Origin: Oscillospiraceae bacterium
Lineage (GTDB): Bacteria; Bacillota; Clostridia; UBA1381; UBA9506
Assembly (NCBI GenBank): GCA_015069045.1
Contig: SVJJ01000007.1
Span: forward strand, 1 to 64,000
Length of the DNA stretch: 64,000 nt
Direction: 5' to 3'
Under the pieces are notes generated by a model. The model was given only the letters and a program-made list of their open reading frames with translations. It had not been told where the DNA came from and did no database searches. The position numbers and the translations under genes are program-made. Positions 1 to 6,919 of this stretch are shown in pieces; within the stretch, counting starts at the first letter, position 1, and each line of letters opens with the position of its first letter.

Positions 1-57
1 ACAAAACAGGTCAATGTTATATGCGGTGATTGTATGCAAAGAATGATAGAGGGGTGA
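1..57 (+). CDS. 3' end of an unidentified gene
   Basis: Frame 1 is open from the window edge to a TGA at 55-57, giving 18 residues that end CGDCMQRMIEG. A good ribosome site (AGGGGTG) for the next small ORF overlaps its end, which is typical of tightly packed mobile-element genes. Too little is visible to assign a family; the CxxC suggests a metal-binding tail but this is only an impression. Confidence 0.4.
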   Translation, partial: TKQVNVICGDCMQRMIEG

Positions 58-62
58 ACAAG

Positions 63-155
63 ATGGGCGGTTTAATATGTTGTATAATCGTTGTATGTGC
101 TTCCGCTTTAAATCCTTTACTTGGATTATTTGTAGCGTGGTTATTGTTTAAATAA
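63..155 (+). CDS. 30-residue hydrophobic peptide
   Basis: ATG at 63 follows AGGGGTGAAC with good spacing and reads 30 codons to TAA at 153-155. The peptide is almost wholly hydrophobic (MGGLICCIIVV, then a short turn with NPLLG, then LFVAWLLFK), so it could form one or two short membrane segments. A hairpin follows 8 bases after the stop. Function unknown. It sits at the edge of the mobile element, where small membrane peptides of this kind are common. Real expression is inferred only from the ribosome site and the terminator-like hairpin. Confidence 0.45.
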   Translation: MGGLICCIIVVCASALNPLLGLFVAWLLFK

Positions 156-162
156 TGGATAT

Positions 163-180
163 GCGGGGAGCAATCCCCGC
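163..180 (+). terminator. GC-rich hairpin after the small ORFs
   Basis: GCGGGGA (163-169) pairs with TCCCCGC (174-180) around a GCAA tetraloop. There is no U-tract, so it is a weak intrinsic terminator or a processing/stability stem. A similar GCGGGG/CCCCGC stem closes the gene at 1224. Confidence 0.45.
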
Positions 181-194
181 TACTATCTAATAAA

Positions 195-281
195 ACAGGG
201 TACACCCTGTATTTACATTTTGGATAACCTACAAAGCTGTAAAAACAAAGTTGTTTTTCAACCGCTTTTACAAAATGTAAA
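195..281. other. candidate res site of the serine recombinase
   Basis: Just upstream of the recombinase gene lie a dyad ACAGGGT-AC-ACCCTGT (195-210) and a perfect 11-bp inverted repeat, TTTACATTTTG (212-222) against CAAAATGTAAA (271-281), with a further AAAAACAAAGTTGTTTTT dyad between them (241-258). Resolvases of this family bind paired inverted subsites directly upstream of their own gene, where they also autoregulate. Assignment as res is inference from position and symmetry. Confidence 0.4.
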
Positions 282-319
282 GCACATCATAACTTGAATT
301 TTACAAAGGGGGATATATT

Positions 320-880
320 ATGAACATTGCTTATATAAGAGTTTCAACCATAGAGCAGAACGAACAGCGACAAATTGAAGCTATGCAAAGATACAATATT
401 GAAAAGTGGTTTACTGAAAAGGTATCAGCCAAAGATACCAATAGACCAAAACTGCAAGAGCTTTTAGAGTTTGCAAGAGAGGGGGACACAATACACATAC
501 ACGATTTTTCAAGACTTGCCCGCTCTACAAGGGACTTGCTTGACATAGTAGAACAGCTTAACGCAAAAGGCGTACACCTTATAAGCAACAAGGAAAACAT
601 AGATACATCAACACCAACAGGGAAATTGATGTTGACTATGATAGGAGCAATAAACGAATTTGAGCGTGTAAACCTATTGGAGCGACAAAGAGAGGGTATT
701 GCAATAGCAAAGCGGAGCGGAAAATATAAAGGCGGTAAGTGTAAAACTGTTGGCAACTTTGCCGAATGTTACGCCCGCTATATATCAAGGGAAATCACAA
801 AATCAGCTCTTGCCTGTGAGCTTGGCATAAGCAGACCGACACTTGACAAACTTATAAAAGAATTTGAGGAAAAGAGGTAA
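320..880 (+). CDS. serine recombinase, resolvase/invertase family
   Basis: A 186-residue protein of the length of Tn3-type resolvases and Pin-type invertases. The N-terminal catalytic domain carries YIRVST (residues 5-10) with the nucleophilic serine at 9, and the arginine-rich DFSRLARS stretch near residue 65. A long E-helix region (NEFERVNLLERQREG) follows, and the C-terminal part ends in a helix-turn-helix (SALACELGISRPTLDKL) for DNA binding. It cuts and rejoins DNA at short paired sites through a 5' phosphoserine link. Start ATG 320 is preceded by AAGGGGGA. The next gene starts 5 bases after its stop, so the two are co-transcribed. In this setting it probably resolves multimers of, or rearranges, the mobile element; it is not a large integrase. 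Confidence 0.93.
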   Translation: MNIAYIRVSTIEQNEQRQIEAMQRYNIEKWFTEKVSAKDTNRPKLQELLEFAREGDTIHIHDFSRLARSTRDLLDIVEQLNAKGVHLISNKENIDTSTPTGKLMLTMIGAINEFERVNLLERQREGIAIAKRSGKYKGGKCKTVGNFAECYARYISREITKSALACELGISRPTLDKLIKEFEEKR

Positions 881-885
881 TCAAA

Positions 886-1224
886 ATGGATATGCTGAAT
901 ATAACTGAATTTAAAGACTATATAACAGAGAAAAGACCGAAAGAAATAATCTACAATGACGAAAACAACAGCGACTATATGCAAGGCACAGAACGGCGGT
1001 GTTATTCAATCGCACAGCCATTACATATGTGCTTAACCTTTAATGATATACTTATAGCAACTAATCCAAACATTGTACAGCTTCAATCCCAAAGCGGTAA
1101 AATGAGATTTAACCATATACACAGGGTAAGTGTTGATACAAACTGTTGTCTGCTTGGTGATGTTGTTACATTATACTGTAATGCAGACGAAAAGACAAGG
1201 GCTTATACATTAGTTATTAGATAG
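886..1224 (+). CDS. hypothetical protein co-transcribed with the recombinase
   Basis: A 112-residue soluble protein that I do not recognise. ATG 886 follows AAGAGGTAATCAAA, only 5 bases after the recombinase stop. The N-terminal third is acidic and basic mixed (TEKRPKEIIYNDENN); the rest alternates short hydrophobic strands, which reads like a small beta-rich fold. Three cysteines are scattered and not in a zinc-binding pattern. No signal peptide or membrane segment. A bidirectional hairpin follows directly. It belongs to the low-GC mobile element, and its coupling to the recombinase suggests an accessory role in element maintenance, which is inference. Confidence 0.6.
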   Translation: MDMLNITEFKDYITEKRPKEIIYNDENNSDYMQGTERRCYSIAQPLHMCLTFNDILIATNPNIVQLQSQSGKMRFNHIHRVSVDTNCCLLGDVVTLYCNADEKTRAYTLVIR

Positions 1225-1227
1225 AAA

Positions 1228-1250
1228 TAGCGGGGCATAAAACCCCGCTA
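1228..1250. terminator. bidirectional terminator between convergent genes
   Basis: TAGCGGGG (1228-1235) pairs with CCCCGCTA (1243-1250) over a 7-base loop. It lies between the convergent genes ending at 1224 (+) and 1262 (-), so it can serve both. Confidence 0.65.
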
Positions 1251-1261
1251 TAATTCTATAT

Positions 1262-1612
1262 TTACCATTTGTGTTTACAATGAGTACATTCGTATTGCTT
1301 GCCGATTTTGGAAGAAGCAAGACCATTTAAGAATATCGACAATGAACGATTTACATTTGATATTCTCTTTACATTGTTTTTATTTTGGCATATAGGACAT
1401 TCAGGCAATAAGGACTTTTTTTCTTCCTGTTTCTGTCGTTTTAAATCCTGTTCATAAGCATATGAAAGTTTATATTGCCTTTCGCCCTCGTCAATCAGTT
1501 CTTGTCGTTTCTGTGCTAAAAAGTTATCGTCTAACCATTGCTTGCAGTAGGGGCATATTTGCCCTCTGTCGCTTATTTCTTTATTGCATTTAGGACAATT
1601 TATCAACGCCAT
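1262..1612 (-). CDS. zinc-ribbon protein with N- and C-terminal CxxC pairs
   Basis: A 116-residue protein. An N-terminal ribbon has CPKC (residues 6-9) and CPYC (20-23), followed by a charged helical linker (QELIDEGERQYK ... KRQKQEEKK). A C-terminal module has CPIC near 72-75 and CTHC near 109-112, ending KW. Between the last two CxxC pairs lies VKRISNVNRSLSIFLNGLASSKIG, which matches the same part of the neighbouring gene. ATG 1612 follows GGGGTGAAACT. It is the second gene of a two-gene minus-strand unit. Zinc binding is inferred from cysteine spacing. Small proteins with this C-terminal ribbon are frequent in phages and conjugative elements but have no settled function that I know of. Confidence 0.75.
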   Translation of the reverse strand: MALINCPKCNKEISDRGQICPYCKQWLDDNFLAQKRQELIDEGERQYKLSYAYEQDLKRQKQEEKKSLLPECPICQNKNNVKRISNVNRSLSIFLNGLASSKIGKQYECTHCKHKW

Positions 1613-1634
1613 AGTTTCACCCCATAAAATTTAA

Positions 1635-1985
1635 TTACCACTTGTAACCGCAATTTTCGCATTGAAATTGTGATATAGCGGTTTTACTGAAAAATCCAAA
1701 TAAATACAATGATGTTGCACGCTTTAATGTTGATATTTTCTTTATCCGGTTGGAGCTACAAGTAGGACAATGCGGAACACAGGCGGGGTTAATACTTTCT
1801 TTCTTCAAACTTTCCAAAGTTGGTTTTATTGTAGGTCTGTCAAAGTGTTTTAATTGCTCGCCGAGTGCATCGTCTGTACTGTAATCAATAAGCGGGTAAT
1901 TATCATTATAACAATAAAAAATGTTTGTATTTTCGTATAGTCTGCCACACTTGTTACATTTTTTGTAGTTCTTCATTTTTTTCAT
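1635..1985 (-). CDS. zinc-ribbon protein, relative of its downstream neighbour
   Basis: Also 116 residues. The N-terminal pair is CNKC (10-13) followed by a single cysteine in IFYCYND. The C-terminal module has CPTC (73-76) and CENC (about 109-112) ending YKW, with the shared segment IKKISTLKRATSLYLFGFFS in between. Its first half differs from the neighbour, so the two share a common C-terminal domain on different N-terminal modules. Start ATG 1985 follows GAGGGTGCAATA. A sigma-A promoter with perfect 17-base spacing lies just upstream. The two genes are 22 bases apart and form one unit, divergent from the XRE regulator. Function unknown. Confidence 0.75.
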   Translation of the reverse strand: MKKMKNYKKCNKCGRLYENTNIFYCYNDNYPLIDYSTDDALGEQLKHFDRPTIKPTLESLKKESINPACVPHCPTCSSNRIKKISTLKRATSLYLFGFFSKTAISQFQCENCGYKW

Positions 1986-2016
1986 TATTGCACCCTCATT
2001 GTTTTAATCTAATAAT

Positions 2017-2045
2017 ATTATATCTTAAATTCGCCATAAAGTCAA
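2017..2045 (-). promoter_or_regulatory. promoter of the zinc-ribbon gene pair with overlapping dyad
   Basis: On the minus strand TTGACT (2040-2045) and TATAAT (2017-2022) are separated by 17 bases. An inverted repeat GTCAA-7-TTGAC (2041-2057) overlaps the -35 box and lies between this gene pair and the divergent XRE repressor gene, so it is a candidate operator for that repressor. Confidence 0.7.
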
Positions 2046-2117
2046 TATATCGTTGACTATAATCTATGAAACATAAACCGCTTTTGGTATATAATAATAT
2101 AATTAAAAGGCGGTGAT

Positions 2118-2420
2118 ATGATGAATGTTTGTGATTTTGGTACAGTATTAAAACAATTACGCAAAAGCCATAACTTAACGCAGAAAGAATTAGGATTTCA
2201 ATTAGGATTATCAAAAGCTGTTGTTAGTAAATATGAAAATGGTATGGGCTATCCTACATTTGATGTACTAATTTTAATTGCTGATTATTTCAAGGTAACA
2301 ACTGATTATTTGCTTGGAGTAGAAAAAAGCAAAACGCTTGATGTATCAACACTTAACGAAACACAAATTGATACTGTCCGTAGGGTAATAGCAGAATTTA
2401 ATAAATCCAACAGAACATAA
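2118..2420 (+). CDS. XRE-family transcriptional regulator
   Basis: A 100-residue DNA-binding protein. The Cro/C1-type helix-turn-helix spans about residues 8-65: LKQLRKSHNLTQKELG, then LSKAVVSKYENG, then PTFDVLILIADYFKVTTDYLLG, the classic pattern. The remaining 35 residues are a short polar tail (TLNETQIDTVRRVIAEF) that may form a dimerisation helix. It follows AAGGCGGTGAT; ATG 2121 directly after is an equally possible start. It is transcribed away from the two zinc-ribbon genes across a 130-base divergent region with a dyad at 2041-2057. This is the usual arrangement for a repressor controlling a mobile element's accessory genes. A terminator follows 3 bases after the stop. Confidence 0.9.
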   Translation: MMNVCDFGTVLKQLRKSHNLTQKELGFQLGLSKAVVSKYENGMGYPTFDVLILIADYFKVTTDYLLGVEKSKTLDVSTLNETQIDTVRRVIAEFNKSNRT

Positions 2421-2422
2421 TA

Positions 2423-2465
2423 ACCGCCGTATGCAGTATGTATTTGCTACGGTGGTATTTTTATT
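2423..2465 (+). terminator. intrinsic terminator of the XRE gene
   Basis: ACCGCCGTA (2423-2431) pairs with TACGGTGGT (2448-2456) and is followed by ATTTTTATTTT, a good U-tract. Confidence 0.75.
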
Positions 2466-2660
2466 TTAGATACAAAGAAAGAGCGGTTTCCCGCTCCTTG
2501 CTTCGTGTGGTTGGTTGTGGTTGTTTTGTGTTTGTTTCCAATAAAAGAATTAAAGTGGTGAAATTGTTTCACTACATACAGTATAGCAGAAACAAACCTA
2601 CTTGCACACTTCAAAAATATTATGGGGACACTTCAATTTAATAAAACAGGACATTGAAAA
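2466..2660. other. gene-poor terminal part of the mobile element
   Basis: No convincing gene: the one open frame here has no ribosome site and an unnatural composition. It holds a small hairpin GAGCGG-TTTC-CCGCTC near 2481-2496 and an imperfect dyad GTGGTGAAA/TTTCACTAC near 2554-2575. The 12-mer TAATAAAACAGG at 2639-2650 also occurs at 188-199, on the other side of the element's genes. Such clustered short dyads fit the subterminal region of an integrating element. Confidence 0.35.
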
Positions 2661-2685
2661 AGCACTATCCGTAAAAGATAGTGCT
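2661..2685 (-). terminator. terminator reading leftward, downstream of lysS
   Basis: AGCACTATC (2661-2669) pairs with GATAGTGCT (2677-2685). On the minus strand it is followed by TTTTTC, so it can end lysS transcription or insulate the element. Confidence 0.65.
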
Positions 2686-2721
2686 TATTTCGTACTATAT
2701 CGTGTGCTTTTAAATAAATTT

Positions 2722-2809
2722 TTTGGTAAATAATTTGGTAAATCTACATTGCTGTTGTTACAAAAACACAAGATGTTGTTATAAACAACCCTCTCAAAAC
2801 CATATATGG
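2722..2809. other. candidate attachment-site region next to lysS
   Basis: Between the leftward terminator and the lysS stop are a tandem direct repeat TTTGGTAAAT (2722-2731 and 2734-2743), a dyad GTTGTT-ATA-AACAAC (2775-2789) and a 10-bp palindrome CCATATATGG (2800-2809) ending 4 bases before lysS. Direct arm-type repeats plus a core dyad at the border of a mobile element and a housekeeping gene suggest its junction. The other end is outside the window, so no direct repeat pair can be confirmed. Confidence 0.3.
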
Positions 2810-2813
2810 TGGA

Positions 2814-4310
2814 TTATTTATCAAGTGGTTTCATTGTTGGGAACAGGAGCACGTCACGGATGGCCGCTGAATCTGTCAATAACATACACATACGGTCAAT
2901 GCCAAAGCCAATACCGCCGGTAGGGGGCATGCCAATTTCTAAGGCGTGCATAAAATCCTCATCCGTAGTGTTCGCTTCCTCATTGCCTAAAGCAAGAAGG
3001 GCCTCTTGGGCGCGGAATCTTTCCCGTTGGTCAATAGGATCATTTAACTCAGAATATGCATTAGCCATTTCCCAACCATTCATAAAGAATTCAAATCGCT
3101 CCACATAGTCGGGCTTGTCCGGTTTTTTCTTCGTGAGGGGTGAAATTTCCACCGGATGATCCATTACAAAGGTGGGTTGCACCAAGTGCTTCTCTGCATA
3201 TTCCTCAAAAAACAGATTTAATATATCACCTTTTTTATGATGTTCCTCATATTCCACATGGTGTTTCTTAGCTGCCAGCCGTGCCTCTTCTATGGAATGA
3301 ATTTCGTCGAAATCCACGCCGGCATACTGCTTCACGGCCTCTACCATGGTAATACGCTGGAAGGGCTTACCTAAATCCATTTCAATACCGTTGTACACGA
3401 TTTTGGTCGTACCCAACACCTCTTGGGCAACATGGCGGTATAAATTCTCCGTTAGATCCATCATGCCATGATAATCTGTATAGGCCTGGTACAACTCCAT
3501 AAGTGTAAATTCGGGATTATGGCGGGTATCTAAGCCTTCGTTACGGAATACACGACCAATTTCATACACACGCTCTAAACCACCCACAATTAACCGTTTT
3601 AAATATAGTTCCAAGGAAATGCGCAGTTTAAAATCCTCATCTAATGCGTTAAAATGCGTTTCAAAGGGACGAGCTGCTGCTCCACCGGCATTAGAAACCA
3701 GCATAGGCGTTTCCACTTCCAAAAAACCATGCTCGTTTAAATACTGGCGAATGCTTGCAATAATTTTCGAACGCTTTACAAAGGTGTCCTTAACCTGTGT
3801 ATTCATGATTAAATCTACATACCGTTGACGGTAACGAGTATCTGTATCCGTTAATCCATGAAATTTTTCCGGCAAAGGATGCAAAGATTTAGATAACAAT
3901 GTATAACTGCCTATTTTAATAGAAATCTCACCGGTTTTTGTGGTAAATACCTCACCGGATGCACCAATAATATCGCCAATATCTAATTTTTTAAAGGCAT
4001 CATATTCATCACCCAACAAATCTTTTTTAACAAAAATCTGAATACGTCCACTAATATCGTGAACATCGCAAAACATAACCTTACCCATGCCCCGTTTAGA
4101 CATGATACGTCCGGCAATGGTAACTGTTTTTCCTTCTACAGTTTCATATTGATCAATAATTTGTTGAGCCGTATGCGTTCTGTCAAATTTAACATGACAA
4201 AAAGGGTCATCGCCAGCATCCTGCAAATCCCTCAACTTATCTCGTCTAATCTGCAAAATTTCATTTAAGTCCATTTCTTGTGTTTGTTGTGCCTGTTGTT
4301 TCTCTTCCAT
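2814..4310 (-). CDS. lysS: lysyl-tRNA synthetase, class II
   Basis: Charges tRNA-Lys with lysine in the cytosol. It is 498 residues, the normal length. An N-terminal OB-fold anticodon-binding domain occupies about residues 60-160 ([18 protein letters not shown]). The class II core follows with motif 2 ([20 protein letters not shown], near 250-270) and motif 3 at the C-terminus ([13 protein letters not shown], near 465). Start ATG 4310 follows GGGAGGCAATTC. A consensus promoter lies about 75 bases upstream, so it is a single-gene unit; the greA or dus genes often found upstream in Firmicutes are absent. The intact 3' end lies beside a mobile element, which may have integrated here. Confidence 0.98.
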   Translation of the reverse strand: MEEKQQAQQTQEMDLNEILQIRRDKLRDLQDAGDDPFCHVKFDRTHTAQQIIDQYETVEGKTVTIAGRIMSKRGMGKVMFCDVHDISGRIQIFVKKDLLGDEYDAFKKLDIGDIIGASGEVFTTKTGEISIKIGSYTLLSKSLHPLPEKFHGLTDTDTRYRQRYVDLIMNTQVKDTFVKRSKIIASIRQYLNEHGFLEVETPMLVSNAGGAAARPFETHFNALDEDFKLRISLELYLKRLIVGGLERVYEIGRVFRNEGLDTRHNPEFTLMELYQAYTDYHGMMDLTENLYRHVAQEVLGTTKIVYNGIEMDLGKPFQRITMVEAVKQYAGVDFDEIHSIEEARLAAKKHHVEYEEHHKKGDILNLFFEEYAEKHLVQPTFVMDHPVEISPLTKKKPDKPDYVERFEFFMNGWEMANAYSELNDPIDQRERFRAQEALLALGNEEANTTDEDFMHALEIGMPPTGGIGFGIDRMCMLLTDSAAIRDVLLFPTMKPLDK

Positions 4311-4383
4311 GAATTGCCTCCCTGAATGTTATTATCTTCACCGTCTTGCGCTATTTACTTTCATTTTATAACTAATTTCTTTT

Positions 4384-4412
4384 ATTTTACCACAAATAGC
4401 ATCTTTTGTAAA
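4384..4412 (-). promoter_or_regulatory. lysS promoter
   Basis: Minus strand TTTACA (4407-4412), 17-base spacer, TAAAAT (4384-4389) with an extended TGG before the -10. This promoter is inside the small open frame 4338-4532, which argues that frame is not a gene. Confidence 0.7.
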
Positions 4413-4517
4413 ACCCTTTTTTAAAATTTTCTTAATCTTAAATCCATGGCCCCCTGTAAAATAAATATATAGTGTTAAATTGATATTGCCATCGCTGTAT
4501 GCTGCAAAGATTTTTTG

Positions 4518-4546
4518 TTGAATTTTTTTCATAAATATGATATACT
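4518..4546 (+). promoter_or_regulatory. promoter of the membrane protein-sigma factor pair
   Basis: TTGAAT (4518-4523), 17 bases, TATACT (4541-4546) with an extended TGA. It places the transcript start near 4553, so the protein at 4591 cannot begin at the more upstream ATG 4537. Confidence 0.7.
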
Positions 4547-4590
4547 TGTATAGAATTGATGCTCATTTTTTAGAAAGGCAATGGATAGAT

Positions 4591-5247
4591 ATGAAAAGCA
4601 AAGAAACGGATCGTGTCAATACCTGGAGAGATACCATAGAAAATTTCTGGTATTATCATAAAGTTGCGGTTATTGTCATCATTATAGGCATATTGATAGT
4701 TGGGGTTCTTGTTACTCAACACTCCTCTCGTCTCGTTACTGATTTAAACATTTCCCTTGTTACTGCCGAGGATTTGCTTGAAGAATCCATTAATTTTAAT
4801 GAGGCATTACCCGGATTAATTAAAGACAGCAACAAGGATGGAGAGGCGAACATTACCATTTCCTACATGTTGATTGGCCAGGATATAGAAAAAGAGGAAA
4901 ACGCCAATCAATTGAATTCCTTAGAACAGCAACTCATGAATAATGGTGCCACTTTATTTATTGTAGACAGTTTAAACTATGACCGTTTAATTAAAAAGGA
5001 TGCCTTTTGCCCTTTAGATACATTTTTTGATGTGGCACTGTACCAGGATCAAATTCTTTACCGTAATGACGAAGCTATCGCCTTTTCGCTAAAGGGAAGC
5101 AAGGTGTTGCGTGAAATGAAATTTATCAACGATGACCTATATGCACTGCTACTGTTCCAGCGCCCCGGTGAAGAAAATGACCCGGTTAGAAACATAGAAT
5201 ACCAAAATGCAGTCGCAGTTTTATCAGCTCTACTGGAACAATCTTGA
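4591..5247 (+). CDS. single-pass membrane protein of unknown function
   Basis: About 218 residues from ATG 4591, chosen because AGAAAGG precedes it and the promoter covers the earlier ATG. A short charged cytoplasmic N-terminus (MKSKETDRVNTWRDTIENF) leads into one hydrophobic helix (residues about 24-45, VAVIVIIIGILIVGVLV), then an external domain of about 170 residues with acidic surface and no cysteine pairs. It ends 20 bases before the sigma-factor gene and clearly shares its transcript. I do not recognise the family. The inside-out layout with one helix, next to a sigma factor, resembles anti-sigma factors in outline, but no known anti-sigma domain is evident, so that role is only a hypothesis. 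Confidence 0.7.
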   Translation: MKSKETDRVNTWRDTIENFWYYHKVAVIVIIIGILIVGVLVTQHSSRLVTDLNISLVTAEDLLEESINFNEALPGLIKDSNKDGEANITISYMLIGQDIEKEENANQLNSLEQQLMNNGATLFIVDSLNYDRLIKKDAFCPLDTFFDVALYQDQILYRNDEAIAFSLKGSKVLREMKFINDDLYALLLFQRPGEENDPVRNIEYQNAVAVLSALLEQS

Positions 5248-5267
5248 CCCATATAAAGGAGAACCCT

Positions 5268-6011
5268 ATGGATATAACAGCCACAGCAGAACATGATTTG
5301 TTTATGCGCTACAAAGAAACCCATGATGCAGGTCTTTTTAATCAAATTATGGAGCAATATAATTATATCACTGAAATTTTAGCCCGTCGCTTTGTTGGCA
5401 AAGGGCTGGAGTTTGATGATATTTATCAATCTGCTTCCATTGGTTTAATGAACGCTGTGAAGCGATTTAATCCGGATCGCGGTATACGTTTTGCCACTTT
5501 TGCTACCCCTACGGTTTTAGGTGAAATTAAACGATTATTTCGTGACAAGGGCAATTGCATTCGTGTACCTAGACGCATGTATGAAATTTTTTCAAAGGCA
5601 AATAAACTCCGCAATGAAGAATTAGTACGCACGGGAAAGATGCCGGACCGTACCGAGCTCTCCAAAGCCTTGGGCATCTCGGTAGACCAGCTTTCCCAAG
5701 CTATGTACTGGGGGGACACGCAAGCCATCCACTCTTTAGAACAACCTATAGACGGTGGAGATGCTATATTATCTGACTGTATTGGTATAGAGGACAATGA
5801 GTTTTTAATGATCGAAAATCGAGATTTTATTGAAAGCTTTATGCAATCTTTATCCGAGCGCGAACAGCAATTTGTACGATATCGTTTTTATGAGGAAATG
5901 ACCCAGGCACAAATTGCTCAATTGATGCACACCTCTCAGATGAATATTTCCCGCATGGAGAAAAAGGTACTCACACACCTACGGCAAGTGTATGAACAAA
6001 GCATTGGCTAA
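5268..6011 (+). CDS. RNA polymerase sigma factor, SigB/SigF/SigG group
   Basis: A 247-residue sigma-70-family factor. Region 2 is clear (EFDDIYQSASIGLMNAVKRF, then FATFATPTVLGEIKRLFRDK), including the GEIKR pattern that marks the SigB/F/G group. Region 3 (RVPRRMYEIF) follows, and region 4 ends with ERQQFVRYRFYEEM-type residues and a helix-turn-helix (TQAQIAQLMHTSQMNISRMEKK). Start ATG 5268 is preceded by AAAGGAG; a TTG at 5244 is less likely. Unlike sigF and sigB operons, no SpoIIAA/SpoIIAB or RsbV/RsbW pair is next to it. The only partner is the upstream membrane protein. It may control stress or sporulation genes; which one cannot be settled from sequence. Confidence 0.9.
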   Translation: MDITATAEHDLFMRYKETHDAGLFNQIMEQYNYITEILARRFVGKGLEFDDIYQSASIGLMNAVKRFNPDRGIRFATFATPTVLGEIKRLFRDKGNCIRVPRRMYEIFSKANKLRNEELVRTGKMPDRTELSKALGISVDQLSQAMYWGDTQAIHSLEQPIDGGDAILSDCIGIEDNEFLMIENRDFIESFMQSLSEREQQFVRYRFYEEMTQAQIAQLMHTSQMNISRMEKKVLTHLRQVYEQSIG

Positions 6012-6045
6012 ATGAAAGGGATAAGCCTTTTTATAATGTATTCCC

Positions 6046-6074
6046 TTGACAAGAACGCAAGCCTGTGGTACAAT
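6046..6074 (+). promoter_or_regulatory. tRNA-Gly promoter
   Basis: Near-consensus TTGACA (6046-6051), 17 bases, TACAAT (6069-6074), 23 bases before the tRNA. Confidence 0.85.
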
Positions 6075-6096
6075 ATTTTTTGTTGTAGAAATATAA

Positions 6097-6171
6097 GCGG
6101 GAATGGCTCAGTGGTAGAGCGTCACCTTCCCAAGGTGAACGTCGCGAGTTCGAATCTCGTTTCCCGCTCCA
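6097..6171 (+). tRNA. tRNA-Gly (anticodon CCC)
   Basis: The acceptor stem GCGGGAA (6097-6103) pairs with TTCCCGC (6161-6167), with discriminator T and an encoded CCA (6169-6171). The D arm is GCTC-AGTGGTA-GAGC, the anticodon loop TTCCCAA gives CCC for GGG codons, and the T arm carries TTCGAAT. It has its own promoter and terminator, so it is a single-gene unit. Confidence 0.97.
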
Positions 6172-6178
6172 GAAAAAG

Positions 6179-6202
6179 CATCGACGATGTCGATGTTTTT
6201 TT
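6179..6202 (+). terminator. tRNA terminator
   Basis: CATCGAC (6179-6185) and GTCGATG (6189-6195) with a 3-base loop, then seven T. Confidence 0.85.
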
Positions 6203-6243
6203 CATATTAATCCATCCTTTAACAAAATAATTTTTATTTTTAA

Positions 6244-6289
6244 AAAAGAGACGGTAGTCAAACAAATTTGTTTGACTACCGTCTCTTTT
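6244..6289. terminator. 46-bp perfect palindrome, bidirectional terminator
   Basis: A loopless perfect palindrome with 23-base arms: AAAAGAGACGGTAGTC at its left edge, core CAAATTTG at 6263-6270. Poly-A on one side and poly-T on the other make it a terminator for both strands, between the tRNA (+) and the convergent ECF gene (-). It shares its core with the palindromes at 15434 and 16593. Confidence 0.8.
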
Positions 6290-6311
6290 ATGATGATGTA
6301 GACATCCAAAT

Positions 6312-6836
6312 CTATGCCTTTAAGTTTTTGTAATTAACCGGTGCAACAATAATTTTGGCAGATTTCAAAGCTTTATACACCACCGTCGATATAGCAAAAT
6401 CCAGTAAATGATGAATCATGGTAAAGCAACCCACCGTTTTCCAAATAGCCATAAACGCCTCACCAAACATAAGTGCAACAAAAACTTCACCGGCACCATG
6501 AAGTAACATGGTAACAACAATAACAATAAAATAATTCCATTGTTTCTTAAGCATATAACAGCCAACCAAGCCAAAAATAATGTGAGAAAAGGCCCGTAGA
6601 GCAACCAAGGGTCCTAAGGTTGCTAAAAATCCAATTGCCGCACCAACTGATGTACACACAACAGTAAAGGGACTAATAAACATGGCCAGAATACCAGGTA
6701 CGTGAGAGGCAAGCGTTGCAGAAAAGGGACCTAATACCAGCTTAGGAATCGGCAACATAGGAATAATGATTGTCAAAGCCGTTAAAAGAGCTGATACTGT
6801 GATTTTTTTTACATCCATTGTTGATTTTGCATGCAT
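6312..6836 (-). CDS. ECF transporter S component, possibly niacin (NiaX-like)
   Basis: About 174 residues of integral membrane protein with five to six hydrophobic helices. The N-terminus MDVKKITVSALLTALTIIIP is the typical S-component start with small residues that contact the T subunit; further helices contain VVCTSVGAAIGFLATLGP and a histidine-bearing HIIFGLVGCYML. Start chosen at ATG 6836 after GGAG with 9-base spacing; ATG 6884 is possible. It would bind a vitamin-like substrate and be powered by a shared ECF A/A'/T module encoded elsewhere, as none is in this window. The substrate call is from overall resemblance to NiaX-type proteins and is uncertain. The 6920 gene starts divergently. 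Confidence 0.75.
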   Translation of the reverse strand: MHAKSTMDVKKITVSALLTALTIIIPMLPIPKLVLGPFSATLASHVPGILAMFISPFTVVCTSVGAAIGFLATLGPLVALRAFSHIIFGLVGCYMLKKQWNYFIVIVVTMLLHGAGEVFVALMFGEAFMAIWKTVGCFTMIHHLLDFAISTVVYKALKSAKIIVAPVNYKNLKA

Positions 6837-6919
6837 AAATACAAACTCCATTCTGCCAAAAGGCATTTTTGTAACTTTTTGCATAGCCCCTGCATACTAT
6901 ACAGTACGAGGTGACTGTT

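Noticed and set aside
2438..2641. 67-residue open frame after the XRE gene
   Set aside because: It starts inside the terminator, has no ribosome site, and its sequence looks random.
4338..4532. 64-residue open frame on the minus strand upstream of lysS
   Set aside because: It contains the lysS promoter, has no ribosome site and has a lysine/isoleucine-rich composition expected from AT-rich non-coding DNA.
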